Assembly: GCF_001905125.1 (NCBI RefSeq)
Contig: NZ_LWLE01000034.1
Coordinates: 408,791-472,790, forward strand
From: Streptomyces sp. TSRI0281
Lineage (GTDB): Bacteria; Actinomycetota; Actinomycetes; Streptomycetales; Streptomycetaceae
Direction: 5' to 3'
DNA: 64,000 bases
In this document: positions 54,346 through 63,255 of the stretch, in pieces
Position numbering within the stretch: the first letter of the stretch is position 1
Layout of the letters: every line of letters begins with the position of its first letter
Position numbers and translations under genes: made by a program
The notes under the pieces: model-generated
Databases searched by the model: none
What the model was told of the DNA's origin: nothing
Seen by the model: the letters and a program-made list of their open reading frames with translations, nothing else

Positions 54346-57300
54346 GTGCCCGTTGAGCCGATTCCCTGTGCTGCCCCAGAGACCGAGCCGCCGGTACCGC
54401 CGTGCTGCTCCCCGGGCCTGGCCTCCACTGGCCTGTGCCTCGCGGACGGGACACCGATCGCGGTCCTGGCCGTCACCGCGTGCGCGGACTGCGGCACCGA
54501 TGCCGCCGCGCCGGAGGTTTCCGGCTGGCTGAACCTGCTGACCGGCACCTTCGCCGCTGGGCCGCCCCCGGTCGGCTCTGAGGCGTGCGTCGGTCAGCCG
54601 CAGCAGTTCGAGGTGGGCCAGTGGTGCGACCTCGACGCCGCGGGCGAGGTCATTGCCCCTGTCTTGGTGGAGTACGAGTACGACGACACCGGCCAGCTCA
54701 TCGGCGTGCGGACCCTCACCCCGGCCGGTGACCCGTACGCCGTGGTCGGCACGCTGGGCATCTGCCCCGGTGCGGTCAACGACGTTGAGTACGTGGTCCT
54801 CTGCGACACGGGGACCGACGGCACCGTGACCGAGTTCCTGCGGCAGCTCACGCCGACCGGTGACGGCACCAGCAGCACATCGGACACCTTGCTCGACGGC
54901 ACCACCGCTTATACCCCGGTCGGCCGCGTCGGCACCTGCGGGGGCTCCCTCGTCCCCTGCGGCACCGGCACCGGCGGCACGCCCGGGGTCTCCGGCCCGA
55001 TCGTCTCGGGCAACGAGGAACTGTCCTCCGTCGCCCTGTCGCGGCCGATCAGCCCGGCGACCGAGCACGAGGTGCCCGGCATGGGCGCCCTCATCACCGG
55101 AGGCACCTGGCACCTGCCCGCGACGAAGTGCGGCGTCTCCACCAGCGGCCAGGACCACGGCCTCGGCGCTCTCCGTCTCCCGGCCGTGCCGCGCCCGCTC
55201 TGCGACGCGGGCACCGTCACGGTCACCATCCGGCTCAACTACGCCCAGGAAGGCCCTGACGCCGGTCAGGCATCCACGGGCGCCCTGTTCCTGATGTACC
55301 ACCAGCCGGACGGCAGCGCGGTGCAGGCCGGAGGCCACGCGTTCCCCCAGAACACGCCCGCTGGGTCCTCCGGGACGAGGGAAGTCACGGCGACGATCCC
55401 CGCTGACCGCCTGGCGGTCGGGCAGGTGTACGCCGTCGTCAGTGCCGAGACCTGGCAGAAGAGTTTCAACGTCGCCGCGAAGTGCAAGGCGTGGACTTTC
55501 TCGGAGTGGTCTGCCGAGTTCGCCTACGACGTGACCGGATGCCCGGACCTCCCGCCCCCGCCCCTCGCACAGCTCGTCAAGGTCTGCCCGACAGACCCGA
55601 TCCCGGTGACAGTGGAGCCGGGGAAGGACACCGAGGTCGCCGTCCTCTGCAACAACGACGAGGACGGCACGGTCACCCAGTTCCTGCGCGCCTACCAGGT
55701 CGACTCGGAGAGTGGCCAGGTCGGCGTCGTCGCCGACACGCTCCTGGACGGGACCACCCCGTTCGAGCCCCTTGGGCGGGTGGGCGTGTGCCCCCAGCCC
55801 TCCCGGGTCTGCGAGAGCCACCTCCTGTGTGACGTGGCCCCGCTGCCGGTCCAGGTCCCAGCCGGTGGGGGCACGACGGGCACCCTGCCCAACGGCGTCA
55901 CATACACCCGAGCCGGCGGAACGTGGATGCTCGGTCAGCCCTGGTGGCTCATGAACCAGGCGACCCAGACGTGGACGTTCGACACGCTCGTGAGCGTCCA
56001 GTGGGGCGTTCAGATCCGCCGGAACATCGACTGCCTCGTCCTTCCCGAGGGCACTGAGGTGGTGGCCCTGGCCCCAGTCCATACGTACAACGCGGCGTCC
56101 CGGACCCTGTGCACCACGGCAGCGAGCAACAACACGTCGGTCTCCACGTTCCGGCATCCGAGCACGACAGAGCTCACCTTCAACGGCCCCGGCGTGGCCC
56201 CGTTCCTCGGGCGGATGATCGGGCTGGTCGACGTAGCCCCACCAACGATCCCCTTCCTGCGCACGACGTGCCGTGACAGCGAGGGCGACGTCCTCGACGT
56301 CACCGACACCACGCTGGACGGCACCACCGCCTACACCTCGACCGGCACCGTAGGTGTCTGCCACCCCCCGGAGGCTGAGCCGTGCGCCTCCACGGTGGAG
56401 ACCCTGCGTCTGTGCGACCTCGACCCGACGGTCGAGCCCGGCGACGACGGGCGCCGCTGTGCCGTGCCGTTCCTCCGGCACCTGGTCCACGACTGCGCCG
56501 GCACCCTCGCCGAGACCCGCGACACCGCGATGGACGGCACCACGCCCTACACCCCGGTCGAGGTCGTGGACTGCGGAAGCGGCGGCGTGCCAGCACTGCG
56601 CGAACTGGTGTGGCCGCAGTCCGGGATCGCCGAAGACCCGGCGGGTACGGTCCAGCACGACTTCATCTACACGGTCACCAACCCGGAGACCGGCGAGGCC
56701 GCCCAGGTCCGGCTCCACGCCAGCAGCCCCGCCAGCGGCGCCTGTGGCGCCTACAATCCGGCCTCGCCCGTCTTCAACAACCCGACCACATACACCCTCA
56801 CTCTGAGTTCAGCTGCTCAGGAGATGACGACGTTCCGCCTGGACCTCTTGGACTTCGACACCTTCGAGGGGGTCACTGGGCTGAACCCGCTCCCGTCCCG
56901 CGTCGAGGGCGACGTCACGTGGACCGGATCGACGATCAGAGCCAACGTCAGCAACACCACGGCCTACGTGTACTGGGACGCCCCGCCGCCCACGATCGCC
57001 TACCGGTACGGCAACACCGGCGGCGGCAACGCGTGCTCGGCTGTCCGCTTCCAAGGCACGACCCTCCTCCCTGACGGCTGCTGTGGCTGCGGCGACGGCA
57101 CCGAGCCGTGCCGGGACACCTCCAGCACCCTTCTGTGCGACACCGCCGCGCAGGAGGCGCAGACGGTCTTCGACCCGTCCAGCCGACCAGGGGCGGACGG
57201 GTGGCAGGTCGTCAGCTACACGGGAGTTGACCCGGCAGTCCCCGCCGAGTCCGCGCTGCCGTACGACGCCCCGCACCCTGCCGGGAGCCCCGCCTTCATG

Positions 57301-58623
57301 GGGGCGCGGTCCGATCTCTACGCCGGGGCCGGACCGGGCTGGCCTGGGTACGACATCGCCCCGCACCGGTGGATCCTCCGCAAGGTCTTCGAGGCGCCGG
57401 AGGATGGCGTCGCGGTCGTCACGTCGGCAGGGTTCCGGGGCGACGGCGGGGCCCGAGTGCGGGTCAACGGCATCGACGCCGGCATGTATGGGCAGTGGAA
57501 CCAGCCCGCCACCACCGGCACGGCACAGATGCCCGTCACGGCCGGGCCGAACGTTGTGGAGATCGAGGTCCGCGACGGGGCCGGCTCGAACTGGGTCCAG
57601 GGCCGCTTGGACATCGTCATGACCCGGACGGTGGAGTTCTTGCGCCGCCAGGTCACGGACTGCGAGACCGGCGCGGTCCTCTCGACCACGGACACCACCC
57701 TGGACGGCGAGCCGTACGAGGTGACCGGCGAGGTCGGCCAGTGCACCCCGGCCGCAGAGTGCTGCGAGCAGCCGCCGCCGGAGCTTCGGGTCGACGTCGA
57801 GGCCGACGTCATGTGCATCCGGGACGCGGGCGGAGACGTCACCGGGCAGGTCCTCGTGGAGCGGCTCTACGACGACCAGTCCGGAGATCGGACGGCGCAG
57901 CGCCTCACCGACCCGACCACCGGGAACGCGGTGGAACTCCCGGCGGGCGCCGAGCTGGTGCTCTGCCAGGAGCCCGCTTACCCGGATGTCGAGGCCCTCC
58001 AACTGTGCGACACCGTCGGCGAGGCCGACCCGGTGCCGTTCCTGCGGCACCTCGTCTACACCGGCGAGGCGACCGCCCCGACCGTCTTGGACACCCTGCT
58101 GGACGGCACGACGCCGTACACCGTGGCCGGGGCTGTGGGCGCCTGCGACAGCCCGTGTCGGGCGCACGTCGTGGAGGCGTGCCGGTGGGACGACACCGAC
58201 GGCGACGGCGTCGGCGACGTCCGGTACGTCGAGCTGGTCTCGGTGGACGGCTGCACCGGCGTGCTCACCCCTGTCGGCACGTACTTGCCGGACATGACCG
58301 GGCCGTACGAGCCGGTTGCCCCGGTGGACGACGGGCCGGTGGCGGGTGCTCCAGCGGCGCGGGGCGTCCAGGCGCACCGGGTGCTGCTCCCGGCGGGGGC
58401 GAGCTGGGACGCGGCCACGGTGCCGCTGCTCCAGTCCGTCGCCGTCGTCGCGCACGGCACCGGGCAGGTCACCACGGTGGACGGGCCGAGCGCCCTGGCC
58501 GCTGGGGAGAGCATCGGATGGTCGGTTGCCCGGGACTCCGACGCCGGCCTCACCGGTCCGCTCACTGTGTCCGCGATCGATGGCCCGGTGGCCGTCGCCT
58601 GGACGCGGAGCGTGACGCTGTGA
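54346..58623 (+). CDS. Very large repetitive virion protein
   Basis: 1425 aa, GTG with GGAGG. Contains about six divergent copies of a ~50-residue unit: LCDTGTDGTVTEFLRQL then DTLLDGTTAYTPVGRVGTC; later copies keep FLR ... DTTLDGTTxYTxxGxVGxC. Between copies are beta-sandwich stretches, among them one around residues 960-1070 (HRWILRKVFEAPEDGVAVVT, RVNGIDAGMYGQWNQPATTG) that looks like a carbohydrate-binding or lectin-type domain. Almost no Lys; many Cys/Asp/Thr. Most likely an adhesin or fibre displayed on the virion. The C-terminal ~100 residues (VQAHRVLLPAGASWDAATVP) form a separate beta domain. Confidence 0.6.
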   Translation: MPVEPIPCAAPETEPPVPPCCSPGLASTGLCLADGTPIAVLAVTACADCGTDAAAPEVSGWLNLLTGTFAAGPPPVGSEACVGQPQQFEVGQWCDLDAAGEVIAPVLVEYEYDDTGQLIGVRTLTPAGDPYAVVGTLGICPGAVNDVEYVVLCDTGTDGTVTEFLRQLTPTGDGTSSTSDTLLDGTTAYTPVGRVGTCGGSLVPCGTGTGGTPGVSGPIVSGNEELSSVALSRPISPATEHEVPGMGALITGGTWHLPATKCGVSTSGQDHGLGALRLPAVPRPLCDAGTVTVTIRLNYAQEGPDAGQASTGALFLMYHQPDGSAVQAGGHAFPQNTPAGSSGTREVTATIPADRLAVGQVYAVVSAETWQKSFNVAAKCKAWTFSEWSAEFAYDVTGCPDLPPPPLAQLVKVCPTDPIPVTVEPGKDTEVAVLCNNDEDGTVTQFLRAYQVDSESGQVGVVADTLLDGTTPFEPLGRVGVCPQPSRVCESHLLCDVAPLPVQVPAGGGTTGTLPNGVTYTRAGGTWMLGQPWWLMNQATQTWTFDTLVSVQWGVQIRRNIDCLVLPEGTEVVALAPVHTYNAASRTLCTTAASNNTSVSTFRHPSTTELTFNGPGVAPFLGRMIGLVDVAPPTIPFLRTTCRDSEGDVLDVTDTTLDGTTAYTSTGTVGVCHPPEAEPCASTVETLRLCDLDPTVEPGDDGRRCAVPFLRHLVHDCAGTLAETRDTAMDGTTPYTPVEVVDCGSGGVPALRELVWPQSGIAEDPAGTVQHDFIYTVTNPETGEAAQVRLHASSPASGACGAYNPASPVFNNPTTYTLTLSSAAQEMTTFRLDLLDFDTFEGVTGLNPLPSRVEGDVTWTGSTIRANVSNTTAYVYWDAPPPTIAYRYGNTGGGNACSAVRFQGTTLLPDGCCGCGDGTEPCRDTSSTLLCDTAAQEAQTVFDPSSRPGADGWQVVSYTGVDPAVPAESALPYDAPHPAGSPAFMGARSDLYAGAGPGWPGYDIAPHRWILRKVFEAPEDGVAVVTSAGFRGDGGARVRVNGIDAGMYGQWNQPATTGTAQMPVTAGPNVVEIEVRDGAGSNWVQGRLDIVMTRTVEFLRRQVTDCETGAVLSTTDTTLDGEPYEVTGEVGQCTPAAECCEQPPPELRVDVEADVMCIRDAGGDVTGQVLVERLYDDQSGDRTAQRLTDPTTGNAVELPAGAELVLCQEPAYPDVEALQLCDTVGEADPVPFLRHLVYTGEATAPTVLDTLLDGTTPYTVAGAVGACDSPCRAHVVEACRWDDTDGDGVGDVRYVELVSVDGCTGVLTPVGTYLPDMTGPYEPVAPVDDGPVAGAPAARGVQAHRVLLPAGASWDAATVPLLQSVAVVAHGTGQVTTVDGPSALAAGESIGWSVARDSDAGLTGPLTVSAIDGPVAVAWTRSVTL

Positions 58624-59060
58624 GCGGCACCACCGGCGGTATCGCCCTCCCCGGCCCGCCCGGAGCACCAGGAGAGCCGGGCGCTCCAGGAGGGCCGGGC
58701 GAGCAAGGCGCACCTGGAGCGCCTGGTGAACAGGGCCTGCCTGGCGAGCCGGGGGCTCCGGGCGGCCCCGGCGTCCGGGTGGAGCGCGTCCGCGCGGTCA
58801 CCAACGCCACGGGGCAGGCAATCATTTCCTGGTCGCCGCCGTTCACCGCGCCGCCGGTCGTCACCCTCGCCGTGGAAGGGGGCGTCGGCTTCCGCGCGGT
58901 CCGGATCACCGCGAACAGCCCGGCCGGCACGACGGTCCAGGCCGACGGCGCCGCCGTCGTCGAGCTGCTCGGGATCTCCCTGCTGGCCGCTGCTCTTCCG
59001 GCGGTGGGCGTCACCGTCCATCTGATCGCCACCGACCCCCAGGAAGGGGGAGCCCCATGA
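58620..59060 (+). CDS. Collagen-like fibre protein
   Basis: 146 aa, GTG overlapping the previous stop. About thirteen Gly-X-Y triplets (GPPGAPGEPGAPGGPGEQGA and on), then a compact beta domain (VERVRAVTNATGQAIISWSP...LAAALPAVGVTVHLIATDP). Collagen-like segments form trimeric stalks in phage tails and head fibres. Co-translated with the large repetitive protein, with which it may assemble. Confidence 0.7.
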   Translation: MSGTTGGIALPGPPGAPGEPGAPGGPGEQGAPGAPGEQGLPGEPGAPGGPGVRVERVRAVTNATGQAIISWSPPFTAPPVVTLAVEGGVGFRAVRITANSPAGTTVQADGAAVVELLGISLLAAALPAVGVTVHLIATDPQEGGAP

Positions 59061-60124
59061 GCTGCTGCGAGGAGCGCTCCTGCGACTGCGTCATCACTGC
59101 TGGCCCCGGCGCGACCGTCGACGGGGGCGGCTCCACCACCGACCCCTACGTCATCGGCGCGGTCGGCGGAGGCGGCGACCCGACCGTGATCCAGGCCGTC
59201 GACACCCCGACCGTCGACATGACCGTCACCGGCACCGGGACGACAGCGGACCCGGTCCAGGTGAGCGCCGCTGTCATCCTGGACCCGTCGCCGCCCGGCG
59301 GCGGTGACCAGCTGCTTCAGGCAGGCCCGGACGGGCTCTACCTGGAGTGCGAGCAGGTACGCGGCTGCATCAGCGCGGGGGACGGGGCCGCCTACGACCC
59401 GGACACCGGCGTCGTGTCCGCGCGGCCGTCGACCGACGCCGGGAACACTCTGGGCATCGGTACGGACGGCGGTCTCCTGGTCCCGCCCGGCGGCGCGGCC
59501 GAGCCGCTGGCGATCGGGTGTGGACTCCAGGGCGAGGGATCCACGGCCGCGCCCCTGGCCGCCTTCCCGATCGCGGGGGAGCAGCCGTGGGCGGATGACT
59601 GGGACTGCGACGCGGCGGCGAACTCGACGCTGAAGTGCGACCCGTCCAGCGGCGCGCTGTGGACGCCGCCGGAACACACCACTGCGGCGCTGACCCTCCA
59701 GCAGAACCACCCGATGGGCACACCGGCCATGCCCGCGACCGGCACCGTCGTCATCATCGACGCCACGGCGTGGTCGGAGGGCCGCTACGACCCGGACACC
59801 CTCAGCCTCTGCCGGGGCGTCTCCTTCAGCACGGAGTTCACGGGGCACGCCGAAATCTCCTGGACCGCGGGAGCCATCTTCGACGTCGCATACGCGGTAT
59901 CGATCGACGGAGCCGGTGCCACCTCGCGGCTGATGTACAGCGAGCTGACCCCGCCCGGCCCCGCCGGACGCCGCAGGGTCACCTTCTCCACGGCTCAGGC
60001 CACCGTCCTGCCGCCGCACACCGGCTACGCGGTCCGCGTCTACCCGGCAATCCGGGTGACTGCTGGCACCGTGACGATCCACCAATGGATCACCGACACT
60101 CACCTGTTCGCCCTCACCCGCTAG
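59057..60124 (+). CDS. Beta-rich fibre/minor structural protein
   Basis: 355 aa, ATG overlapping the previous stop. SCCEERSCDCVITAGPGATV start, then Gly/Thr/Asp-rich strands (GGGSTTDPYVIGAVGGGGDP, NTLGIGTDGGLLVPPGGAAE) typical of fibre shafts, and a C-terminal domain with TGHAEISWTAGAIFDVAYAV and HTGYAVRVYPAIRVTAGTVT. Third member of the adhesion-type block 54.3-60.1 kb. No enzyme motif. Confidence 0.55.
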   Translation: MSCCEERSCDCVITAGPGATVDGGGSTTDPYVIGAVGGGGDPTVIQAVDTPTVDMTVTGTGTTADPVQVSAAVILDPSPPGGGDQLLQAGPDGLYLECEQVRGCISAGDGAAYDPDTGVVSARPSTDAGNTLGIGTDGGLLVPPGGAAEPLAIGCGLQGEGSTAAPLAAFPIAGEQPWADDWDCDAAANSTLKCDPSSGALWTPPEHTTAALTLQQNHPMGTPAMPATGTVVIIDATAWSEGRYDPDTLSLCRGVSFSTEFTGHAEISWTAGAIFDVAYAVSIDGAGATSRLMYSELTPPGPAGRRRVTFSTAQATVLPPHTGYAVRVYPAIRVTAGTVTIHQWITDTHLFALTR

Positions 60125-60133
60125 GAGCCCTCG

Positions 60134-60295
60134 GTGCGCTACTACCTCTCCGACGACGGCGGCACCATGGCCGTCGACGGCGACACCACCGTCTTCCCCG
60201 TCGCGATCCCCGACGGCCACCGGGAGGTGACTGCCGAGGAGTACCACCAGGCGGCCGGCACGATCGCCGTCGCCCTGCCTGGGGACCAGAGCTGA
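60134..60295 (+). CDS. 53-aa protein
   Basis: GTG 60134 with CTAGGAG upstream: VRYYLSDDGGTMAVDGDTTV, then FPVAIPDGHREVTAEEYHQA and AGTIAVALPGDQS. Compact beta-beta-alpha outline with balanced composition. Short proteins ending in EEY-type helices are common after tail-fibre genes. Followed by a terminator. Confidence 0.55.
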   Translation: MRYYLSDDGGTMAVDGDTTVFPVAIPDGHREVTAEEYHQAAGTIAVALPGDQS

Positions 60296-60316
60296 GCGAC
60301 CTCCCCGCACTCCTGA

Positions 60317-60346
60317 CGGCTCGCCGCGCACCCGCCCGGCGAGCCG
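60317..60346 (+). terminator. Terminator inside the virion operon
   Basis: CGGCTCGCCG CGCACCCGCC CGGCGAGCCG, perfect 10-bp stem. It separates the fibre block from the major tail gene, which then starts with its own leader. Confidence 0.8.
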
Positions 60347-60384
60347 CTGCACTTTCCAGCCCCCCGCGCCGTGGGGGCGGCGGC

Positions 60385-60444
60385 TAGAATCGGAGCGCGC
60401 TGCTGGTTCTGGGCCGGGCCACCCATCTCATGGTGGAGGCCCAT
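60385..60444 (+). promoter_or_regulatory. Late leader before the major tail gene
   Basis: TAGAAT (-10-like) at 60385; conserved block CTGCTGGTTCTGGGCCGGG at 60400-60418; hairpin CCACC ... GGTGG at 60419-60436 overlapping the GGAGG ribosome-binding site. Matches the leader of the capsid gene at 18 of 19 block positions. Confidence 0.68.
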
Positions 60445-61149
60445 GTGACTGCCCCGCTTATCGCCAACGCGGACACCTTCCGCGTGACCCGCGTCAACGG
60501 CTGTGGCCGCCCGGTCTGCGGAGAAGACAACGCCTACGTCACTGACTGCTTTGCCTCCCTCGCGATGAACGCCAACATCGAAGAGGGCGAGGACACCAGC
60601 TTCAAGGGTGCCAACGGGCGGCAGTGCGGCTACAAAAAGGGCTGCCCGACCCTCAACGGCTACGACATCGAGCTGGTCTTCTACCAGGCATCGCCAGAGC
60701 TGATCGAGATCATGACCGGAAGTCCCGTCTTCTACGACCACGCCGGGCGCCCGATCGGTTGGGACGACTGCTCTATCGCCTGCCGCGCCGGGTTCGCCCT
60801 GGAATTGTGGGCGGACATCCTCGGAGAGGACGTGTGCCCGGAGGAGGAGACCGCCGAGGGCGCTTGGCAGTATTTCCTCATGCCCTGGGTCACCAACGGC
60901 ATCATCGGCGACCTCGAACTCGGCTCCGAAGGCGTGAACTTCACCCTCACCGGATCGACCCGGGCCGGTGGCAAGTGGGGTGTCGGACCGTACGACGTGA
61001 TGGCCCAGGACGCCGCAGGGACACCCGGCCCGATGCTGACGCCACTGGGCCAGAACTGTCACCGGCGCCCGTTCATCACGACGATCGCCCCGCCGGAGCC
61101 GTCCACGGAGTACCTGCCGGTCGAGGGCGACCTTTGCCTGGCCTCGTGA
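60445..61149 (+). CDS. Major tail (tube) protein
   Basis: 234 aa from GTG 60445, preferred because GGAGG lies six bases upstream; ATG 60430 is inside the leader hairpin. TAPLIANADTFRVTRVNGCG, RPVCGEDNAYVTDCFASLAM, EEGEDTSFKGANGRQCGYKK, IELVFYQASPELIEIMTGSP, FALELWADILGEDVCPEE, WQYFLMPWVTNGIIGDLELG, VNFTLTGSTRAGGKWGVGPY match the layout of actinophage major tail proteins I know. It polymerises into the tail tube. The shared late leader with the capsid gene indicates coordinated high expression. Confidence 0.75.
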   Translation: MTAPLIANADTFRVTRVNGCGRPVCGEDNAYVTDCFASLAMNANIEEGEDTSFKGANGRQCGYKKGCPTLNGYDIELVFYQASPELIEIMTGSPVFYDHAGRPIGWDDCSIACRAGFALELWADILGEDVCPEEETAEGAWQYFLMPWVTNGIIGDLELGSEGVNFTLTGSTRAGGKWGVGPYDVMAQDAAGTPGPMLTPLGQNCHRRPFITTIAPPEPSTEYLPVEGDLCLAS

Positions 61150-61862
61150 CCGTGGGCGCTCCGCACATCGTGGTCCCCGTGCGGGAGGGGGGCGTCAACC
61201 GGCAGCTGCGCTATGCACTGCGGTCGTGGGCGGCCCACCTCCCGCACGGGCGGGTGTGGGTCGTCGGCTACCTCCCCCAGTGGGTGAAGACGGCCCGGCA
61301 CCTGCCGCTGCACCAAGGCGGCACGAAGTACGAGAACACCACTGCGGCGGTCCGGAAAGCCTGTGAGAATCCGCTGGTGTCGGACCCCTTCCTGCTGTGC
61401 AACGACGACTTCTTCGTCATGCACAAGGTGAAGGAGATGCCGGTACTCCACCGCGGCCCGGTCCGTGAGGTCGAGGCGTACTACGCGGCGCGGGCGTCGG
61501 GGAAGTACCTGCGAGGGATGCGGGAGACGGCGGCGCTCCTGGGCGAGCACGGGCACCCGGACCCGCTGTCGTACGAGCTGCACGTCCCACTGGTCGTCGA
61601 CAAGGCGCAGATGCTTCAGGCGCTCGACCTCGGCAGCCACCTGGACGTCGTGCACAAGCGGACCTTGTACGGGAACCTTGCCCAGCTCGGCGGGGAGCAG
61701 ATCGCCGACGTGAAGATCTTGCACCGGGCGCCGACCGGATACGGGGCGCACAGCCCGTTCCTCTCGACGATGCCGGACTCCTTCGCGAACGGGCACGTCG
61801 GCCAGCACATCCGCAGGTGCTTCCCTGAGCCGTCCCTCTACGAGAGCTCGGGTAGGTACTGA
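61146..61862 (+). CDS. Stealth/capsule-type glycosyltransferase-like protein
   Basis: 238 aa, GTG overlapping the tail-gene stop. IVVPVREGGVNRQLRYALRS, HLPHGRVWVVGYLPQWVKTA, GTKYENTTAAVRKACENPLV, DPFLLCNDDFFVMHKVKEMP, ELHVPLVVDKAQMLQALDLG, HKRTLYGNLAQLGGEQIADV. The NDDFF motif after a Rossmann-like start fits the stealth (sugar-phosphate transferase) family known in capsule synthesis and in some Streptomyces phages. It may glycosylate the tail or capsid. An enzyme placed between tail and adaptor genes is unusual. Confidence 0.6.
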   Translation: MTVGAPHIVVPVREGGVNRQLRYALRSWAAHLPHGRVWVVGYLPQWVKTARHLPLHQGGTKYENTTAAVRKACENPLVSDPFLLCNDDFFVMHKVKEMPVLHRGPVREVEAYYAARASGKYLRGMRETAALLGEHGHPDPLSYELHVPLVVDKAQMLQALDLGSHLDVVHKRTLYGNLAQLGGEQIADVKILHRAPTGYGAHSPFLSTMPDSFANGHVGQHIRRCFPEPSLYESSGRY

Positions 61863-62668
61863 TGCCGCTCCAGATCGGGCCGTGCGAGCCCTGGCCGGTG
61901 GAACTGTGCTGCGAGGTGCCCGAGGGCATGGAGCAGGCCACGGTCGACCGGTGGACGCGCGTGGCTTCCCAGATCCTCTGGGGCCTGTCCGGCCGCCGGT
62001 GGGGGCCGTGCCCGGTCACCGTGCGCCCGTGCCGCCGTTCCTGCGCCGACATGGGCTTCCCCAGCTTCCAGGCCGGGACGAGCACGGGCCCGTGGATCCC
62101 GTACATCGGGACGGACGGGCAGTGGCGCAACGCCTCGACATGCGGCTGCAAGTCGGACTGCTCGTGCGGCGAGCTGTGCGAAGTCGACCTGCCGGGCCCC
62201 GTGTACGACGTCGTCGAGGTCCTGGTCGACGGCGAGGCCCTGGTGCCGGAGGCGTACCGGGTCGATGCCCCCGGCCGGCTCGTCCGTACGGACGGAGAGT
62301 GCTGGCCGGACTGCCAGGCGATGGAGCTGCCTCCGACCGAGGAAGGCACGTTCGCCGTGACGTACCGGTGGGGGCTTCCCCTCGACGACGCCGCGATTGC
62401 CGCCGTTTCCGAGCTGACGTGCCACCTCCTCAAGGGCTGCGCCCCCGCGGGCTCCTGCGGCTGCAAGGTCAACCGGAACCTGACCCGGATCTCCCGCCAG
62501 GGCATGGAGATGGAGATGCCGGACCCGATGCTCCTCTACCGGGACGGCTTCACCGGCCTCCCCCTCGCGGACATGTGGATCAGCATGGTGAACCCGTACC
62601 GGATGACGAGCCCGTCACGGGTCTACAGCCCGGACTACAAGCGGCCCCGGGTGACGACATGGCCCTGA
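61862..62668 (+). CDS. Head-to-tail adaptor
   Basis: 268 aa, ATG overlapping the previous stop. PEGMEQATVDRWTRVASQIL, WGLSGRRWGPCPVTVRPCRR, DVVEVLVDGEALVPEAYRVD, TYRWGLPLDDAAIAAVSELT, NRNLTRISRQGMEMEMPDPM, LLYRDGFTGLPLADMWISMV. This follows the actinophage adaptor family, which closes the portal after packaging. Cys-rich (CGCKSDCSCGELC), like other virion proteins here. Confidence 0.7.
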   Translation: MPLQIGPCEPWPVELCCEVPEGMEQATVDRWTRVASQILWGLSGRRWGPCPVTVRPCRRSCADMGFPSFQAGTSTGPWIPYIGTDGQWRNASTCGCKSDCSCGELCEVDLPGPVYDVVEVLVDGEALVPEAYRVDAPGRLVRTDGECWPDCQAMELPPTEEGTFAVTYRWGLPLDDAAIAAVSELTCHLLKGCAPAGSCGCKVNRNLTRISRQGMEMEMPDPMLLYRDGFTGLPLADMWISMVNPYRMTSPSRVYSPDYKRPRVTTWP

Positions 62669-63255
62669 CGCCCTTGGTGATCCACGACCTGACCGAAGCG
62701 GTACTCGGCTGCGTGTGCGTCGCCCTCGACACCACCGCGGCGACGGTCGACGGTCAGCCCGGGTGTCCGTCGTGCCGGACCTGCGTAGTCCCGGGAGCGG
62801 TCGCGTGGGACTCGTGCGACGACCCGTGCAGCGAGACGGCGACGGGCGGGCAGCTCACCGTGTCCGTCGCACGGCTATACGCCTCGTCGGACGTCGCTTT
62901 CCCGGCGGAGTCCAGCAGCGTGCAGGGCGTACGCGGCTGCATGCCGCCACCGATGACCGCGGTGGAACTCGCGGTGACCCTGCTCCGATGCGCGCCGACG
63001 TTCACCGAGCACGGATGCCCGCCAACGTGCGAGGAGTTGTCGGCCGCGTCTCGGGTGCTGCACATCGACATGGTGACGGTCTACAACGCGCTGCTGTGCT
63101 GTCTGCCGGGGACGGAACAGCGGCGGCGTGGACGACGGTTCGTGATGGGGGCTCAGCGGACCATCGGGCCGCAAGGCGGCTGTGTCGGCCTGGAGCAGCG
63201 GGTCACCGTTGCTCTACCTGGGTGCGCGCCCTGCCCTGATGGGGAGTCGCCGTGA
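62659..63255 (+). CDS. Cys-rich head-tail joining protein (candidate)
   Basis: 198 aa, ATG 10 bases before the adaptor stop. LTPLVIHDLTEAVLGCVCVA, GCPSCRTCVV, TAVELAVTLLRCAPTFTEHG, SRVLHIDMVTVYNALLCCLP, FVMGAQRTIGPQGGCVGLEQ. Size and position suit a stopper or tail-completion protein. About fifteen Cys in 198 residues. Last gene of the operon in this window. Confidence 0.55.
   Translation: MALTPLVIHDLTEAVLGCVCVALDTTAATVDGQPGCPSCRTCVVPGAVAWDSCDDPCSETATGGQLTVSVARLYASSDVAFPAESSSVQGVRGCMPPPMTAVELAVTLLRCAPTFTEHGCPPTCEELSAASRVLHIDMVTVYNALLCCLPGTEQRRRGRRFVMGAQRTIGPQGGCVGLEQRVTVALPGCAPCPDGESP

Noticed and set aside
53728..56718. 996-codon minus-strand open frame
   Set aside because: Shadow of the repetitive virion protein; no ribosome-binding site or motifs.
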